Below are positions 16,831-26,130 of a stretch of DNA of 64,000 bases, piece after piece. Every line of letters starts with the position of its first letter. Position 1 is the first letter of the stretch. The DNA is from Variovorax boronicumulans. GTDB taxonomy: Bacteria; Pseudomonadota; Gammaproteobacteria; Burkholderiales; Burkholderiaceae_C. The translations under genes and the position numbers were made by a program. Under the pieces are notes generated by a model. That model did not search any database, was not told the DNA's origin, and saw nothing but the letters and a program-made list of their open reading frames with translations. The stretch is taken from NCBI RefSeq assembly GCF_029892485.1, contig NZ_JARXVG010000022.1:1-64000 (forward strand). Direction: 5' to 3'.

Positions 16831-18123
16831 ATGAAGCTCGACTCCTACTGGACCGATTCGGCGCCGGCCTTCTCGCCCGCGGTGCATGCGCTGCCGGGCC
16901 AGGTCGACGTGGCCATCGTCGGCGGCGGCTTCACGGGCCTCTCGGCTGCGCTGGCCTTCGCAAGGCGCGGCGCCCGCGTCGCGGTGCTGGAGGCCGGCAC
17001 GCGCGTGGCGGCCGAAGCGTCGGGGCGCAACGGCGGGCATGTCAACAACGGGCTGGCCGTGGACTACGCCGATGTGGCCGCCAAGGTCGGCATCGCCAAA
17101 GCCCGCGCCTGGTACCACGCCTACGACGCCGCGGTGGACACCGTGGCACGGCTGGTGCGCGAGGAAGCGATCGACTGCGACTTCATGCGCCACGGCAAGC
17201 TCAAGCTCGCCACGCGTGCGAACCAGATGGGCGCGCTCGAACGCAGCGCGCAGCGGCTGATCGACGACGGCGTGGACACCGAGGTCGAGATCCTCGACGC
17301 GGCAAGCGTGCGCGGCGAGGTGCAGAGCGAGCGCTTCCATGGCGGGCTGCTCTACAAGCGCAGCGGACAGATGCACATGGGCCGCTTCGCCCAGGGCCTG
17401 GCCACGGCCGCGCAGCGCCATGGCGCGCAGATCCACACCGGCACCGCCGTGGAACGCATCGAGCGCCTGGGCCAGGGCCACGCGCACAGGCTGCACACCG
17501 CGCGCGGCACCGTCACCGCGCAGCAGGTGCTGCTGGCCACCGGCGCCACGCGCCACGGCGGCTACGGCAGCTTCGGCTGGCTGCGCCGGCGCATCGTGCC
17601 GATCGGCAGCTTCATCGTGGTGACCGAGCCGCTCGGCGCAGAGCGTGCGCAAGCGCTGCTGGCGGCGCGGCGCACCTACACGACGGTGGCGAACATCCAT
17701 CACTACTTCCGGCTCACGGCCGATCACCGGCTGGTGTTCGGCGGACGCGCGCGCTTCGCGATTTCCAGCCCGCAGTCGGATGCCGCGAGCGGCGAGATCC
17801 TGCGCGCGGGGCTGGCCGAAACCTTTCCGCAGCTCGGCGCCGTGCGGCTGGACTACTGCTGGGGCGGCCTCGTCGACATGACGCAGGACCGCCTGCCCCA
17901 CGCCGGCGAGCGCGACGGCCTCTACTACGCCATGGGCTACAGCGGCCACGGCACGCAGATGTCGGTTCACATGGGCGAGCGCATGGCCGCCGTGATGAAC
18001 GGCGATGCCAACGCGAACCCCTGGCAGGACCGCGCCTGGCCCGCCATTCCCGGCCACTTCGGCGCGCCGTGGTTCCTGCCGGCGGTGGGGCTTTATTACT
18101 CGCTCAAGGACAAGCTGGCCTGA
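16831..18123 (+). CDS. FAD-dependent amine/amino-acid oxidoreductase (DAO family)
   Basis: 430 residues from MKLDSYW; an in-frame ATG at 16783 would overlap the HAD gene. The N-terminal dinucleotide fold VAIVGGGFTGLSAALAFARRG binds FAD at about residues 26-47, followed by SGRNGGHVNNG, as in gamma-glutamylputrescine oxidase (PuuB) and related enzymes. C-terminal features are WGGLVDMTQDRLPHAG and YAMGYSGHGTQMSVHMGE. It likely oxidises a secondary or primary amine to an imine or aldehyde. Position between the HAD gene and an importer operon points to use of an imported nitrogen compound. Confidence 0.88.
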   Translation: MKLDSYWTDSAPAFSPAVHALPGQVDVAIVGGGFTGLSAALAFARRGARVAVLEAGTRVAAEASGRNGGHVNNGLAVDYADVAAKVGIAKARAWYHAYDAAVDTVARLVREEAIDCDFMRHGKLKLATRANQMGALERSAQRLIDDGVDTEVEILDAASVRGEVQSERFHGGLLYKRSGQMHMGRFAQGLATAAQRHGAQIHTGTAVERIERLGQGHAHRLHTARGTVTAQQVLLATGATRHGGYGSFGWLRRRIVPIGSFIVVTEPLGAERAQALLAARRTYTTVANIHHYFRLTADHRLVFGGRARFAISSPQSDAASGEILRAGLAETFPQLGAVRLDYCWGGLVDMTQDRLPHAGERDGLYYAMGYSGHGTQMSVHMGERMAAVMNGDANANPWQDRAWPAIPGHFGAPWFLPAVGLYYSLKDKLA

Positions 18124-18215
18124 GAGGCTGAGCACCCCCCGAGTCCGTCGATTTTCCGTTCCGTGTTTGTTTGTTCTTCAACCCTCAGTCACCGGTCCCA
18201 CAGGAGTACCCCACC

Positions 18216-19838
18216 ATGAGCGACAGCAGCAACAAGAGGTTCGAAAACCTCGTCGGTCCCGGCGAAAGCCTTCGCGTGATGGATTCGCTGAAACGCGGCG
18301 CCTCGCGGCGCGACATCCTGGCAATGCTGATGGCCGGGGGCATGCAGGCCACGCTGGCCGGCAGCCTGGCCGGCATGGCGGTGACCGCCCATGCGCAGAC
18401 GCCGCGGCGCGGCGGCCGCATCCGGGTGGCGGGCGCCACCGCAGCCGCGACCGACACGCTCGATCCGGCCAAGCAGTCGAACCAGACCGACTACTCGCGC
18501 TGCAACATGGTCTACAACGGCCTGACCACGCTCGACGGCAGCCTCACGCCGCAGCCCGCGCTGGCCGAGTCGTTCAGCACCAAGGACGCGAAGACCTGGG
18601 TCTTCACGCTGCGCAAGGGCGTGACCTTCCACGACGGCAAGGCGCTCTCGCCCGCCGACGTGGTGTTCTCGGTGATGCGCCACAAGGACCCGGCCACCGC
18701 CTCCAAGGCCAAGGCGCTCGCCGACCAGATCGAGAGCGTGAAGGCCAGCGGCCCGAACGAAGTGACGGTGGTGCTCACCGCGCCGAACGCCGACCTGCCG
18801 GTGATCCTGGGCACCTTCCATTTCCACATCGTCAAGGACGGCACCACCGACTTCAACGCCGGCATCGGCACCGGCCCCTACAAGCTCAAGGAGTTCAAGC
18901 CCGGCATCCGCTCGGTGGTGGTGCGCAACGACGCCTACTGGAAACCGGGCAAGCCGTACCTGGACGAGATCGAGTTCGTGGGCATCGGCGACGAGAGCGC
19001 GCGGGTCAACGCGCTGCTGTCGGGCGGCATGGACCTGGTGGGCTCGGTCAATCCGCGCTCGGTGGACCGCGTGAAGGGCACGCCCGGCTTCGGCATCTTC
19101 GTCACCCAGTCGGGCCAGTACTCCGACCTGGTGATGCGCAAGGATGTGGGCCCCGGCGCCAACCCCGACTTCGTGCTCGGCATGAAGCACCTGTTCGACC
19201 GCGAGCAGATGAAGAAGACCATCGCGCTCGACTACGCGGTGATCGGCAACGACCAGCCGATCGACCCGACCAACCGCTTCCACTTCGCCGGCCTGCCGCA
19301 GCGCCCCTTCGACCTGGACAAGGCCAAGTTCCACCTGCAGAAGTCGGGCATCACCGGCAAGGTGCCGATGGTGGCATCGCCCGCAGCGCTGTACTCGGTG
19401 GAGATGTCCCTGTTGCTGCAGCAGACCGCGCAGCGCGCCGGGCTGGAGCTGGACATCAAGCGCATGCCGGCCGACGGCTACTGGTCGAACCACTGGCTCA
19501 ACAGCCAGGTGGGCTTCGGCAACGTCAACCCACGGCCGAGCGCCGACGTGCTGCTCACGCAGTTCTTCCAGTCGGGTGCGGCGTGGAACGAATCGCGCTG
19601 GAAGAGCGACAAGTTCGACCAGCTGCTGCTCGCCTCGCGCGCCGAGACCGACCTGGCCAAGCGCAAGCAGATGTATGCCGACATGCAGACCATGATCCAC
19701 CAGGACGCGGGCATCGGCATTCCGCTGTTCCTGGCCAGCATCGACGGGCACAGCGCCAAGCTCAAGGGCCTCGCGCCGATTCCGCTCGGCGGCCTCATGG
19801 GCTACAGCTTCGCGGAGAACGTATGGCTGGAAGCCTGA
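18216..19838 (+). CDS. ABC transporter substrate-binding protein, family 5 (dipeptide type)
   Basis: 540 residues from an ATG with an ACAGGAG ribosome binding site. The signal region has twin arginines (ASRRDILAMLM, near residue 30) and ends near AHAQTP. The mature part is an SBP_bac_5 protein: TLDPAKQSN, PALAESFSTKDAKTWVFTLRKG, FHDGKALSPADVVFS and IGTGPYKLKEFKPG. It captures a peptide, opine-like or amine compound in the periplasm for the permeases encoded next. The probable Tat route is uncommon but known for such proteins. Confidence 0.93.
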   Translation: MSDSSNKRFENLVGPGESLRVMDSLKRGASRRDILAMLMAGGMQATLAGSLAGMAVTAHAQTPRRGGRIRVAGATAAATDTLDPAKQSNQTDYSRCNMVYNGLTTLDGSLTPQPALAESFSTKDAKTWVFTLRKGVTFHDGKALSPADVVFSVMRHKDPATASKAKALADQIESVKASGPNEVTVVLTAPNADLPVILGTFHFHIVKDGTTDFNAGIGTGPYKLKEFKPGIRSVVVRNDAYWKPGKPYLDEIEFVGIGDESARVNALLSGGMDLVGSVNPRSVDRVKGTPGFGIFVTQSGQYSDLVMRKDVGPGANPDFVLGMKHLFDREQMKKTIALDYAVIGNDQPIDPTNRFHFAGLPQRPFDLDKAKFHLQKSGITGKVPMVASPAALYSVEMSLLLQQTAQRAGLELDIKRMPADGYWSNHWLNSQVGFGNVNPRPSADVLLTQFFQSGAAWNESRWKSDKFDQLLLASRAETDLAKRKQMYADMQTMIHQDAGIGIPLFLASIDGHSAKLKGLAPIPLGGLMGYSFAENVWLEA

Positions 19839-19866
19839 AGCCGCAGCCGGCGTACGGAAAGCCACG

Positions 19867-20823
19867 ATGAACGGCGTCATTCTCAAGCTCCTGGGCCAGC
19901 GCATCGCGCTCGCGCTGCTGTCGCTGCTGGCGGTGTCGGTGATCGTGTTCTCGATCACCGCCGTGCTGCCGGGCGACGCGGCCGAGGAACAGCTCGGCCA
20001 GGACGCCACCCCCGAGGCGGTGGCCGCCCTGCGCGCACAAATGGGGCTGAACGTGCCCGCGCCCCAGCGCTATGCGCAATGGCTGCTGGGCATGACCCGG
20101 GGCGACCTGGGCCGCTCGGCCACGACGCAGATGCCTGTGTCGGAACTGGTGGCCAGCCGCCTGCCCAACTCGCTGCTGCTTGCGGCGGTGACGGCGCTGT
20201 TCTCGGTGCCGATCGCGCTCACGCTGGGCATCGCCTCGGCCGTGTGGCGCGGCTCCTGGTTCGACCGCGTGGCCTCGACCACGGCGGTGGGCGTGGTGTC
20301 GGTGCCGGAGTTCCTGGTCGCGACGCTCGCGGTGCTGGTGTTCGCGGTGAAGCTGCGATGGCTGCCCGCGCTGTCCTTCGTCAGCGACATCGATTCGCTG
20401 GGCCAGATGCTGCGCGCCTTCGCGATGCCGGTGCTCGTGCTGTGCTGCGTGATCGTGGCGCAGATGATGCGCATGACGCGCGCCGCGGTCATCGACCAGC
20501 TGGAGGCACCCTACATCGAGATGGTGCGCCTGAAGGGCGCCTCGCCGATGCGCATGGTGCTCGCGCATGCGCTGCCCAACGCGGTGGGGCCGATCGCCAA
20601 CGCTGTGGCGCTGAGCCTGTCTTACCTGCTGGGCGGCGTGATCATCGTGGAGACCATCTTCAACTACCCAGGCATCGCCAAGCTGATGGTCGATGGCGTG
20701 TCGCAGCGCGACATGCCGCTGGTGCAGACCTGCGCCATGATCTTCTGCTGCGCCTACCTGATCCTGGTGACCACGGCCGACATCTGCGGCATTCTCGCGA
20801 ACCCGCGGCTGCGGCACCGCTGA
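19867..20823 (+). CDS. ABC transporter permease, DppB type
   Basis: 318 residues with six membrane segments. The first helix is LALLSLLAVSVIVFSITAVL and is followed by the periplasmic loop typical of DppB/OppB (PGDAAEEQLG, MGLNVPAPQRYAQWLLGMTR). The cytoplasmic EAA loop reads YIEMVRLKGASPMRMVLAHA. It starts 28 bases after the binding-protein gene and pairs with the DppC-type permease that follows. Confidence 0.93.
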   Translation: MNGVILKLLGQRIALALLSLLAVSVIVFSITAVLPGDAAEEQLGQDATPEAVAALRAQMGLNVPAPQRYAQWLLGMTRGDLGRSATTQMPVSELVASRLPNSLLLAAVTALFSVPIALTLGIASAVWRGSWFDRVASTTAVGVVSVPEFLVATLAVLVFAVKLRWLPALSFVSDIDSLGQMLRAFAMPVLVLCCVIVAQMMRMTRAAVIDQLEAPYIEMVRLKGASPMRMVLAHALPNAVGPIANAVALSLSYLLGGVIIVETIFNYPGIAKLMVDGVSQRDMPLVQTCAMIFCCAYLILVTTADICGILANPRLRHR

Positions 20824-20836
20824 CATGGAGGCTCTC

Positions 20837-21769
20837 ATGACATCGTCCACGTCCACACCGGCCCTGCCGCCCGGGGCTTCCACAGCCTCCACAACTTCGA
20901 TGGCGCCCGAGGAGCGGCCGCGCGGCAGGCTCGGCCGCAGCCTGGCCACCCTCGCCGGCTTCGGCGTCACCGGGCTCTTGGGCCTGGTGGTGCTGCTGTT
21001 CTGGGCCCTGGCGGCCCTGCTGGGCCCCTGGTTCCTGTCGCAAAGCGGAGCCGGCATGGGCAGCAGCGCGCAGGTGTTCGGCCCGATGAGCGCCGCCCAC
21101 TGGCTGGGCACCGACTACCTGGGCCGCGACATGCTGGCGCTCATCGTCGAAGGTGCGCGCTACACGATCGGCGTTGCGCTCATGGCCACGCTGCTGGCCA
21201 GCGGCACCGGCACCACGCTGGCGCTGCTGGCGGCCACCAGCGGCCGCTGGATCGACACCGGCCTCAGCCGCGGCCTGGACACCCTGACCGCGATCCCGAG
21301 CAAGATGTTCGCGCTCATCATGGTGGCGGGCTTCGGCTCCTCGGTGCCGATGCTGGTGGTCACCGCGGCCATCATCTACGTGCCGGGCGCCTACCGCATC
21401 GCACGCTCGCTGGCCGTGAACATCAATGCGCTCGACTACGTGACCGTGGCGCGCACGCGCGGCGAAGGCACGCTCTACATCATGCTGCGCGAGATCCTGC
21501 CCAACATCGCCGGCCCGATGCTGGCCGACCTGGGGCTGCGCTTCGCCTACACCGTACTGCTGCTGGCGAGCCTGAGCTTCCTGGGCCTGGGCATACAGCC
21601 GCCGGCCGCCGACTGGGGTTCGCTGGTGCGCGAGAACATCGGCGCGCTGGCCATGGGCGGGGCCTCGGTGATCGTGCCGGCGCTGGCCATCGCCAGCCTG
21701 ACCATCGCCGTGAACCTGGTGATCGACAACCTGCCGGGCCGCGCGGCCCGCGAACGAGGAGTCCGCTGA
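20837..21769 (+). CDS. ABC transporter permease, DppC type
   Basis: 310 residues. The second of two close ATGs is chosen because GGAGG lies five bases upstream. The N-terminus has a short Ser/Thr/Pro-rich cytoplasmic tail, then a membrane helix (GVTGLLGLVVLLFWALAALL) and the loop HWLGTDYLGRDMLALIVEGA typical of DppC/OppC. The EAA loop is TVARTRGEGTLYIMLREILP. It forms the membrane channel with the preceding permease. Confidence 0.93.
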   Translation: MTSSTSTPALPPGASTASTTSMAPEERPRGRLGRSLATLAGFGVTGLLGLVVLLFWALAALLGPWFLSQSGAGMGSSAQVFGPMSAAHWLGTDYLGRDMLALIVEGARYTIGVALMATLLASGTGTTLALLAATSGRWIDTGLSRGLDTLTAIPSKMFALIMVAGFGSSVPMLVVTAAIIYVPGAYRIARSLAVNINALDYVTVARTRGEGTLYIMLREILPNIAGPMLADLGLRFAYTVLLLASLSFLGLGIQPPAADWGSLVRENIGALAMGGASVIVPALAIASLTIAVNLVIDNLPGRAARERGVR

Positions 21770-23400
21770 TGGGTGCATCACTCACCGTCGAAGGCCTGCG
21801 CATCTGCGCCGGTGCCAGCACGCTGGTCGACAACCTGAGCTTCTCGGTGCGGCCCGGCGAGGTGCTGGCACTGATCGGCGAATCGGGCTCCGGCAAGACC
21901 ACCACCGCGCTCGCGCTGATGGGCCATGCGCGCGAGGGCTGCCGCATCGCGGGCGGCCGGGTGCAGATCGGCGACACCGACGTGCTGGCGCTCGATGCCC
22001 GCGCACGGCGCGCGCTGCGCGGCCGCACCGTCGCCTACATCGCGCAGAGCGCGGCCGCATCGTTCAACCCCTCGCGCACGCTCATGGACCAGGTGGTCGA
22101 GCCGACCGTGATCCACGGCCTGTGCAAGCGGGCCGACGCCGAGGCGAAGGCGGTGCAGCTGTTCCGCGAACTGGCGCTGCCCGATCCGGAGGGCATCGGC
22201 GCGCGCTATCCGCATCAGGTCTCCGGCGGCCAGCTGCAGCGGCTGATGGCGGCGATGGCGCTGATCGGCGACCCCGACCTGGTGATCCTCGACGAGCCGA
22301 CCACCGCGCTCGACGTGACCACGCAGATCGAGGTGCTGCGCGCCTTCCGCCGCGTGGTGCGCGAGCGCCGCGCCACTGCGGTGTACGTGAGCCACGACCT
22401 GGCGGTGGTGGCGCAGATGGCCGACCACATCCTGGTGCTGCGCAACGGCAGCATGCGCGAGCTGAACACGACCGGGCAGATCCTCGCGGCGCCGGCCGAC
22501 GACTACACGAAGAGCCTGCTGGCCGCCGCGCGGCCGGTGGCGCGCGCCCCGGCACCGGCCGGGAACGACGAGCCCGAACTGCTGCTCGAGGTGCGCCAGC
22601 TCTCGGCCGGCTACGGGCCGGTGGATGCACAGGGGCGGCCGGCCAAGCCGATCCTGGAGGGCATCGACCTGAAGCTCTACCGCGGCCAGGCCATCGGCGT
22701 GATCGGCGAATCGGGCTCGGGCAAGACCACGCTCGCGCGGGCGGTGGCGGGCCTGCTCAAGCCCAGCAGCGGCAGCGTGCTGTTCCACGGCCGCGAGCTC
22801 AAGCCCACGCTGCAGCAGCGCGAGCGCGACGAGCTGCGCCGGATCCAGATCGTGTTCCAGATGGCCGACACGGCGCTGAATCCGTCGCAGACCATCGAAC
22901 GCATCCTGGCGCGGCCGCTGGAGTTCTACAAGGGCCTGCGCGGCGAGCCGCTGCGCAAGCGCATCCGCGAACTGCTGGACCTGGTGAAGCTGCCGCAGAC
23001 CGTGGCCGGCCGCCTGCCGGGCGGCCTCTCGGGCGGGCAGAAGCAGCGGGTGAACCTCGCGCGCGCACTCGCGGCCGAGCCGGACCTCATCCTCTGCGAC
23101 GAAGTGACTTCGGCGCTCGACACGGTGGTCGGCGCGGCGGTGCTGGACCTCATGGCGGAGCTGCGGCGCGAGCTGGGCGTGTCGTACCTCTTCATCAGCC
23201 ACGACCTGCACACGGTGCGCGCGGTGTGCGACGAGATCGTCGTGATGCAGCACGGCAGGAAGCTCGCGCAGGTGGCGCGCGCCGACTACGACCGCGGCCC
23301 GCACCACCCCTACTACGAGCTGCTCGCGCGCTCCGTGCCCGAACTGCGCTGCGGCTGGCTCGACGAAATGGACCGCACCGCGGCCCTCGCATCATCATGA
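21769..23400 (+). CDS. ABC transporter ATP-binding protein, two fused NBDs (DppD-DppF type)
   Basis: 543 residues with two complete nucleotide-binding domains. NBD1 has Walker A GESGSGKTTT (about residue 40), signature VSGGQLQRLM and Walker B LVILDEPTTALDV. NBD2 has GESGSGKTTLA (about residue 318), LSGGQKQRVN and LILCDEVTSALD. The fusion replaces the separate DppD and DppF subunits and powers the two permeases before it. The ATG shares one base with the permease stop codon, and the next gene overlaps by four bases, so all are co-translated. Confidence 0.93.
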   Translation: MGASLTVEGLRICAGASTLVDNLSFSVRPGEVLALIGESGSGKTTTALALMGHAREGCRIAGGRVQIGDTDVLALDARARRALRGRTVAYIAQSAAASFNPSRTLMDQVVEPTVIHGLCKRADAEAKAVQLFRELALPDPEGIGARYPHQVSGGQLQRLMAAMALIGDPDLVILDEPTTALDVTTQIEVLRAFRRVVRERRATAVYVSHDLAVVAQMADHILVLRNGSMRELNTTGQILAAPADDYTKSLLAAARPVARAPAPAGNDEPELLLEVRQLSAGYGPVDAQGRPAKPILEGIDLKLYRGQAIGVIGESGSGKTTLARAVAGLLKPSSGSVLFHGRELKPTLQQRERDELRRIQIVFQMADTALNPSQTIERILARPLEFYKGLRGEPLRKRIRELLDLVKLPQTVAGRLPGGLSGGQKQRVNLARALAAEPDLILCDEVTSALDTVVGAAVLDLMAELRRELGVSYLFISHDLHTVRAVCDEIVVMQHGRKLAQVARADYDRGPHHPYYELLARSVPELRCGWLDEMDRTAALASS

Positions 23401-24500
23401 GAAAGACCGAAATGACACCGACCTTCCGGATCGCGCTGATCGCCGGCGACGGCATCGGCAAGGAAGTGATGCCCGAGGGCCTGCGCGTGGTGCAGGCCGC
23501 CGCCGAGCGCTTCGGCTTCGAGCTCGACTGCCGCGTCATCGACTGGGCCAGCTGCGACTATTTCGCGCAGCACGGCCAGATGATGCCGGACGACTGGAAG
23601 GAGCAGCTCAAGGGCGTCGATGCGCTGTACTTCGGCGCCGTCGGCTGGCCCGCCACCGTGCCCGACCATGTGTCGCTCTGGGGGTCGCTGCTGAAATTCC
23701 GCCGCGAGTTCGACCAGTACATCAACCTGCGGCCGGTGCGCCTGTTCGAAGGCGTGCCCTGCCCGCTGGCCGGCCGCAAGCCCGGCGACATCGACTACTT
23801 CGTGGTGCGCGAGAACACCGAGGGCGAATACACCTCGCTCGGCGGCGTGATGTACGAAGGCACCGAGCGCGAGATCGTGATCCAGGAGTCGGTGTTCTCC
23901 CGCCACGGCACCGACCGCGTGCTGCGCTACGCGTACGAACTGGCCAACAGCCGCAAGCGCAAGCACCTCACGGTGGCCACCAAGAGCAACGGCATCGCGA
24001 TCAGCATGCCGTGGTGGGACGGCCGCGCCGACACCATTGGCCGCGACTACCCCGAGGTGACGGTGGACAAGCAGCACATCGACATCCTGTCGGCGCGCTT
24101 CGTGCTGCAGCCCACGCGCTTCGACGTGGTGGTGGCGAGCAACCTGTTCGGCGACATCCTCTCGGACCTCGGCCCGGCCACCACCGGCACCATCGGCCTC
24201 GCGCCGTCGGCCAACCTCAATCCGGAGCGCAAGTTTCCGTCGCTGTTCGAGCCGGTGCACGGCTCGGCGCCCGACATCTACGGCCAGAACATCGCCAACC
24301 CGATCGCGATGATCTGGTCGGGTGCGCTGATGCTGGACTTCCTCACACAGGGCCAGGGCGCGGGCCGCGCGGCGCACGACGCCATCCTCGGCGCGATCGA
24401 GGCGGTGCTGCGCGAAGGGCCGCGCACGCGCGACCTGGGCGGCACGGCTTCCACGACGGAACTGGGCATCGCCATTGCCGAACGCGTGGCCGCGGCCTGA
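23397..24500 (+). CDS. Tartrate/D-malate dehydrogenase-type beta-decarboxylating dehydrogenase
   Basis: 367 residues from the ATG that overlaps the ATPase stop (ATGA); a second ATG at 23412 would give 362. It belongs to the isopropylmalate/isocitrate dehydrogenase family: IALIAGDGIGKEVMPEGLRV at the start, VVRENTEGEYTSLGG, the metal-binding NLFGDILSDLG, and the NAD-binding FEPVHGSAPDIYGQNIANP. The subfamily with SLWGSLLKFRREFDQYINLRP resembles tartrate and D-malate dehydrogenases. It oxidises a 2-hydroxy-3-carboxy acid with NAD and loss of CO2. In this operon it may act downstream of the semialdehyde dehydrogenase or on a side product. Confidence 0.88.
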   Translation: MRKTEMTPTFRIALIAGDGIGKEVMPEGLRVVQAAAERFGFELDCRVIDWASCDYFAQHGQMMPDDWKEQLKGVDALYFGAVGWPATVPDHVSLWGSLLKFRREFDQYINLRPVRLFEGVPCPLAGRKPGDIDYFVVRENTEGEYTSLGGVMYEGTEREIVIQESVFSRHGTDRVLRYAYELANSRKRKHLTVATKSNGIAISMPWWDGRADTIGRDYPEVTVDKQHIDILSARFVLQPTRFDVVVASNLFGDILSDLGPATTGTIGLAPSANLNPERKFPSLFEPVHGSAPDIYGQNIANPIAMIWSGALMLDFLTQGQGAGRAAHDAILGAIEAVLREGPRTRDLGGTASTTELGIAIAERVAAA

Positions 24501-24531
24501 CCTGCAACCATCCCTCATCAATCTTTCGACC

Positions 24532-26010
24532 ATGCCACTCACCCTCCAACGCCAGGACCTGCTGCCGGGCCTTCATCTCATCGGCGCCGAATGGCGCGAC
24601 GCCAGCGATGCCCGCCGCCTCGACGTGACCGACCCCGCCACCGACAGCGTTTTCGCGAGCGTGCCCGACGGCACGGCCGCCGATGCGCGCGCCGCGGTCG
24701 ATGCCGCGCACGCGGCCTTCCCCGCCTGGCGCGCCGTGCCGGCCAAGCAGCGCGCGCAGATCCTCAAGCGCTGGAACGACCTGATGCTCACGCACCAGGA
24801 AGACCTGGGCCGCCTGATCTCGCGCGAACAGGGCAAGCCGCTGGCCGAGGGCCGCGGTGAAGTGGCCTATGCGGCCAGCTATGTCGAGTGGTTCGCCGAA
24901 GAGGCCACGCGCGCCAACGGCGAGGTGATTCCCGCACCCGTCACCGGCCGCCGCATGCTCGCGCTGAAGGAGCCCGTGGGCGTGGTCGCCGCGATCACGC
25001 CGTGGAATTTTCCGGCCGCGATGATCGCCCGCAAGATCGCGCCCGCGCTGGCCGCGGGCTGCACCGTGGTCTGCAAGCCGGCCGAGGACACGCCGCTGAC
25101 TTCGCTTGCGCTCGTGAAGCTGGCGCAGGAAGCGGGCGTGCCGGCGGGCGTGCTCAACATCGTGACCGCCTCGCGCGAACGCACGCCCGAAGTGGTCGAT
25201 GTGTGGCTGGCCGATGCGCGCGTGCGCAAGATCAGCTTCACCGGTTCCACGCCCGTCGGCAAGCACCTGGCGCGCGCCTCGGCCGATACGCTCAAGAAGC
25301 TGTCGCTCGAGCTCGGCGGCAACGCGCCCTTCATCGTGTTCGAGGACGCCGACATCGACGCCGCGGTGGAAGGCCTGATGGCCGCCAAGTTCCGCAACGG
25401 CGGCCAGACCTGCGTGTCCCCCAACCGCGTGTTCGTGCAGGCCAAGGTGTACGACGCCTTCGTCGACAAGCTGGCGGGGCGCGTGGGCGCGCTCCAGGTC
25501 GGCCCGGCCACCGAGCCCGACTCGCAGATCGGCCCGATGATCAACGCGCGTGCCGTCGACAAGATCGAGCGCCATGTGCGCGATGCCGTGTCCAGGGGTG
25601 CACGCATCGCTGTCGGCGGCGAGCGGCTGCGTTCCGCGCGCTGCGACGGGCCCAACTACTACGCGCCGACCGTGCTGGTGAATGCCGACGCCAGCATGGA
25701 ATGCAGCTGCGAAGAAACCTTCGGGCCGGTGGTGCCGGTCACGCGTTTCGAGACCGAGGCCGAGGTGATCGCCGCCGCCAACGACACGCCCTTCGGCCTT
25801 GCCGCGTATTTCTATTCGACCGACGTGCGCCGCATCTGGCGCGTGGCGGAGGCGCTGGAGTCGGGCATCGTCGGCATCAACGAAGGCGCGCTGGCCGCCG
25901 AGGCGGCTCCCTTCGGCGGTGTGAAGGAGTCGGGCTACGGGCGCGAAGGTTCCGTGCATGGCCTGGACGACTACATGCACCTCAAGTACGTTTGCCAGGG
26001 GCAGCTGTAG
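24532..26010 (+). CDS. gabD: NAD(P)-dependent succinate-semialdehyde dehydrogenase family
   Basis: 492 residues, the typical GabD length. Landmarks are TPWNFPAAMIARKIAPALAA, the cofactor loop ISFTGSTPVGKHLA, the general-base Glu in LSLELGGNAPFIVFEDAD and the catalytic Cys 294 in GGQTCVSPNRV; the end reads SGYGREGS. The enzyme oxidises a short semialdehyde to its acid. With the aminotransferase and amine oxidase of this block it would finish conversion of an amino group carrier to succinate or glutarate. The symbol reflects family resemblance; the true aldehyde could be another. It is the last gene of the operon. Confidence 0.88.
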   Translation: MPLTLQRQDLLPGLHLIGAEWRDASDARRLDVTDPATDSVFASVPDGTAADARAAVDAAHAAFPAWRAVPAKQRAQILKRWNDLMLTHQEDLGRLISREQGKPLAEGRGEVAYAASYVEWFAEEATRANGEVIPAPVTGRRMLALKEPVGVVAAITPWNFPAAMIARKIAPALAAGCTVVCKPAEDTPLTSLALVKLAQEAGVPAGVLNIVTASRERTPEVVDVWLADARVRKISFTGSTPVGKHLARASADTLKKLSLELGGNAPFIVFEDADIDAAVEGLMAAKFRNGGQTCVSPNRVFVQAKVYDAFVDKLAGRVGALQVGPATEPDSQIGPMINARAVDKIERHVRDAVSRGARIAVGGERLRSARCDGPNYYAPTVLVNADASMECSCEETFGPVVPVTRFETEAEVIAAANDTPFGLAAYFYSTDVRRIWRVAEALESGIVGINEGALAAEAAPFGGVKESGYGREGSVHGLDDYMHLKYVCQGQL

Positions 26011-26093
26011 CAGGGGCAGTTCCGGCAGCGGCCTTCGGGCCACGGATCACAATCGCAGGCTTGGCTCGCAATCGAGCATTTTCATGACCTGCA

Positions 26094-26118
26094 GGCAGGG
26101 TCCAGCGACCCTGCCTTT
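26094..26118 (+). terminator. Rho-independent terminator after the amine-oxidation operon
   Basis: A GC-rich hairpin, GGCAGGGTC/GACCCTGCC with loop CAGC, followed by TTTC, lies 84 bases after the semialdehyde dehydrogenase stop and just before the AraC gene. The T tract is short, so termination may be partial. Confidence 0.65.
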
Positions 26119-26130
26119 CAACTGCGCCCC

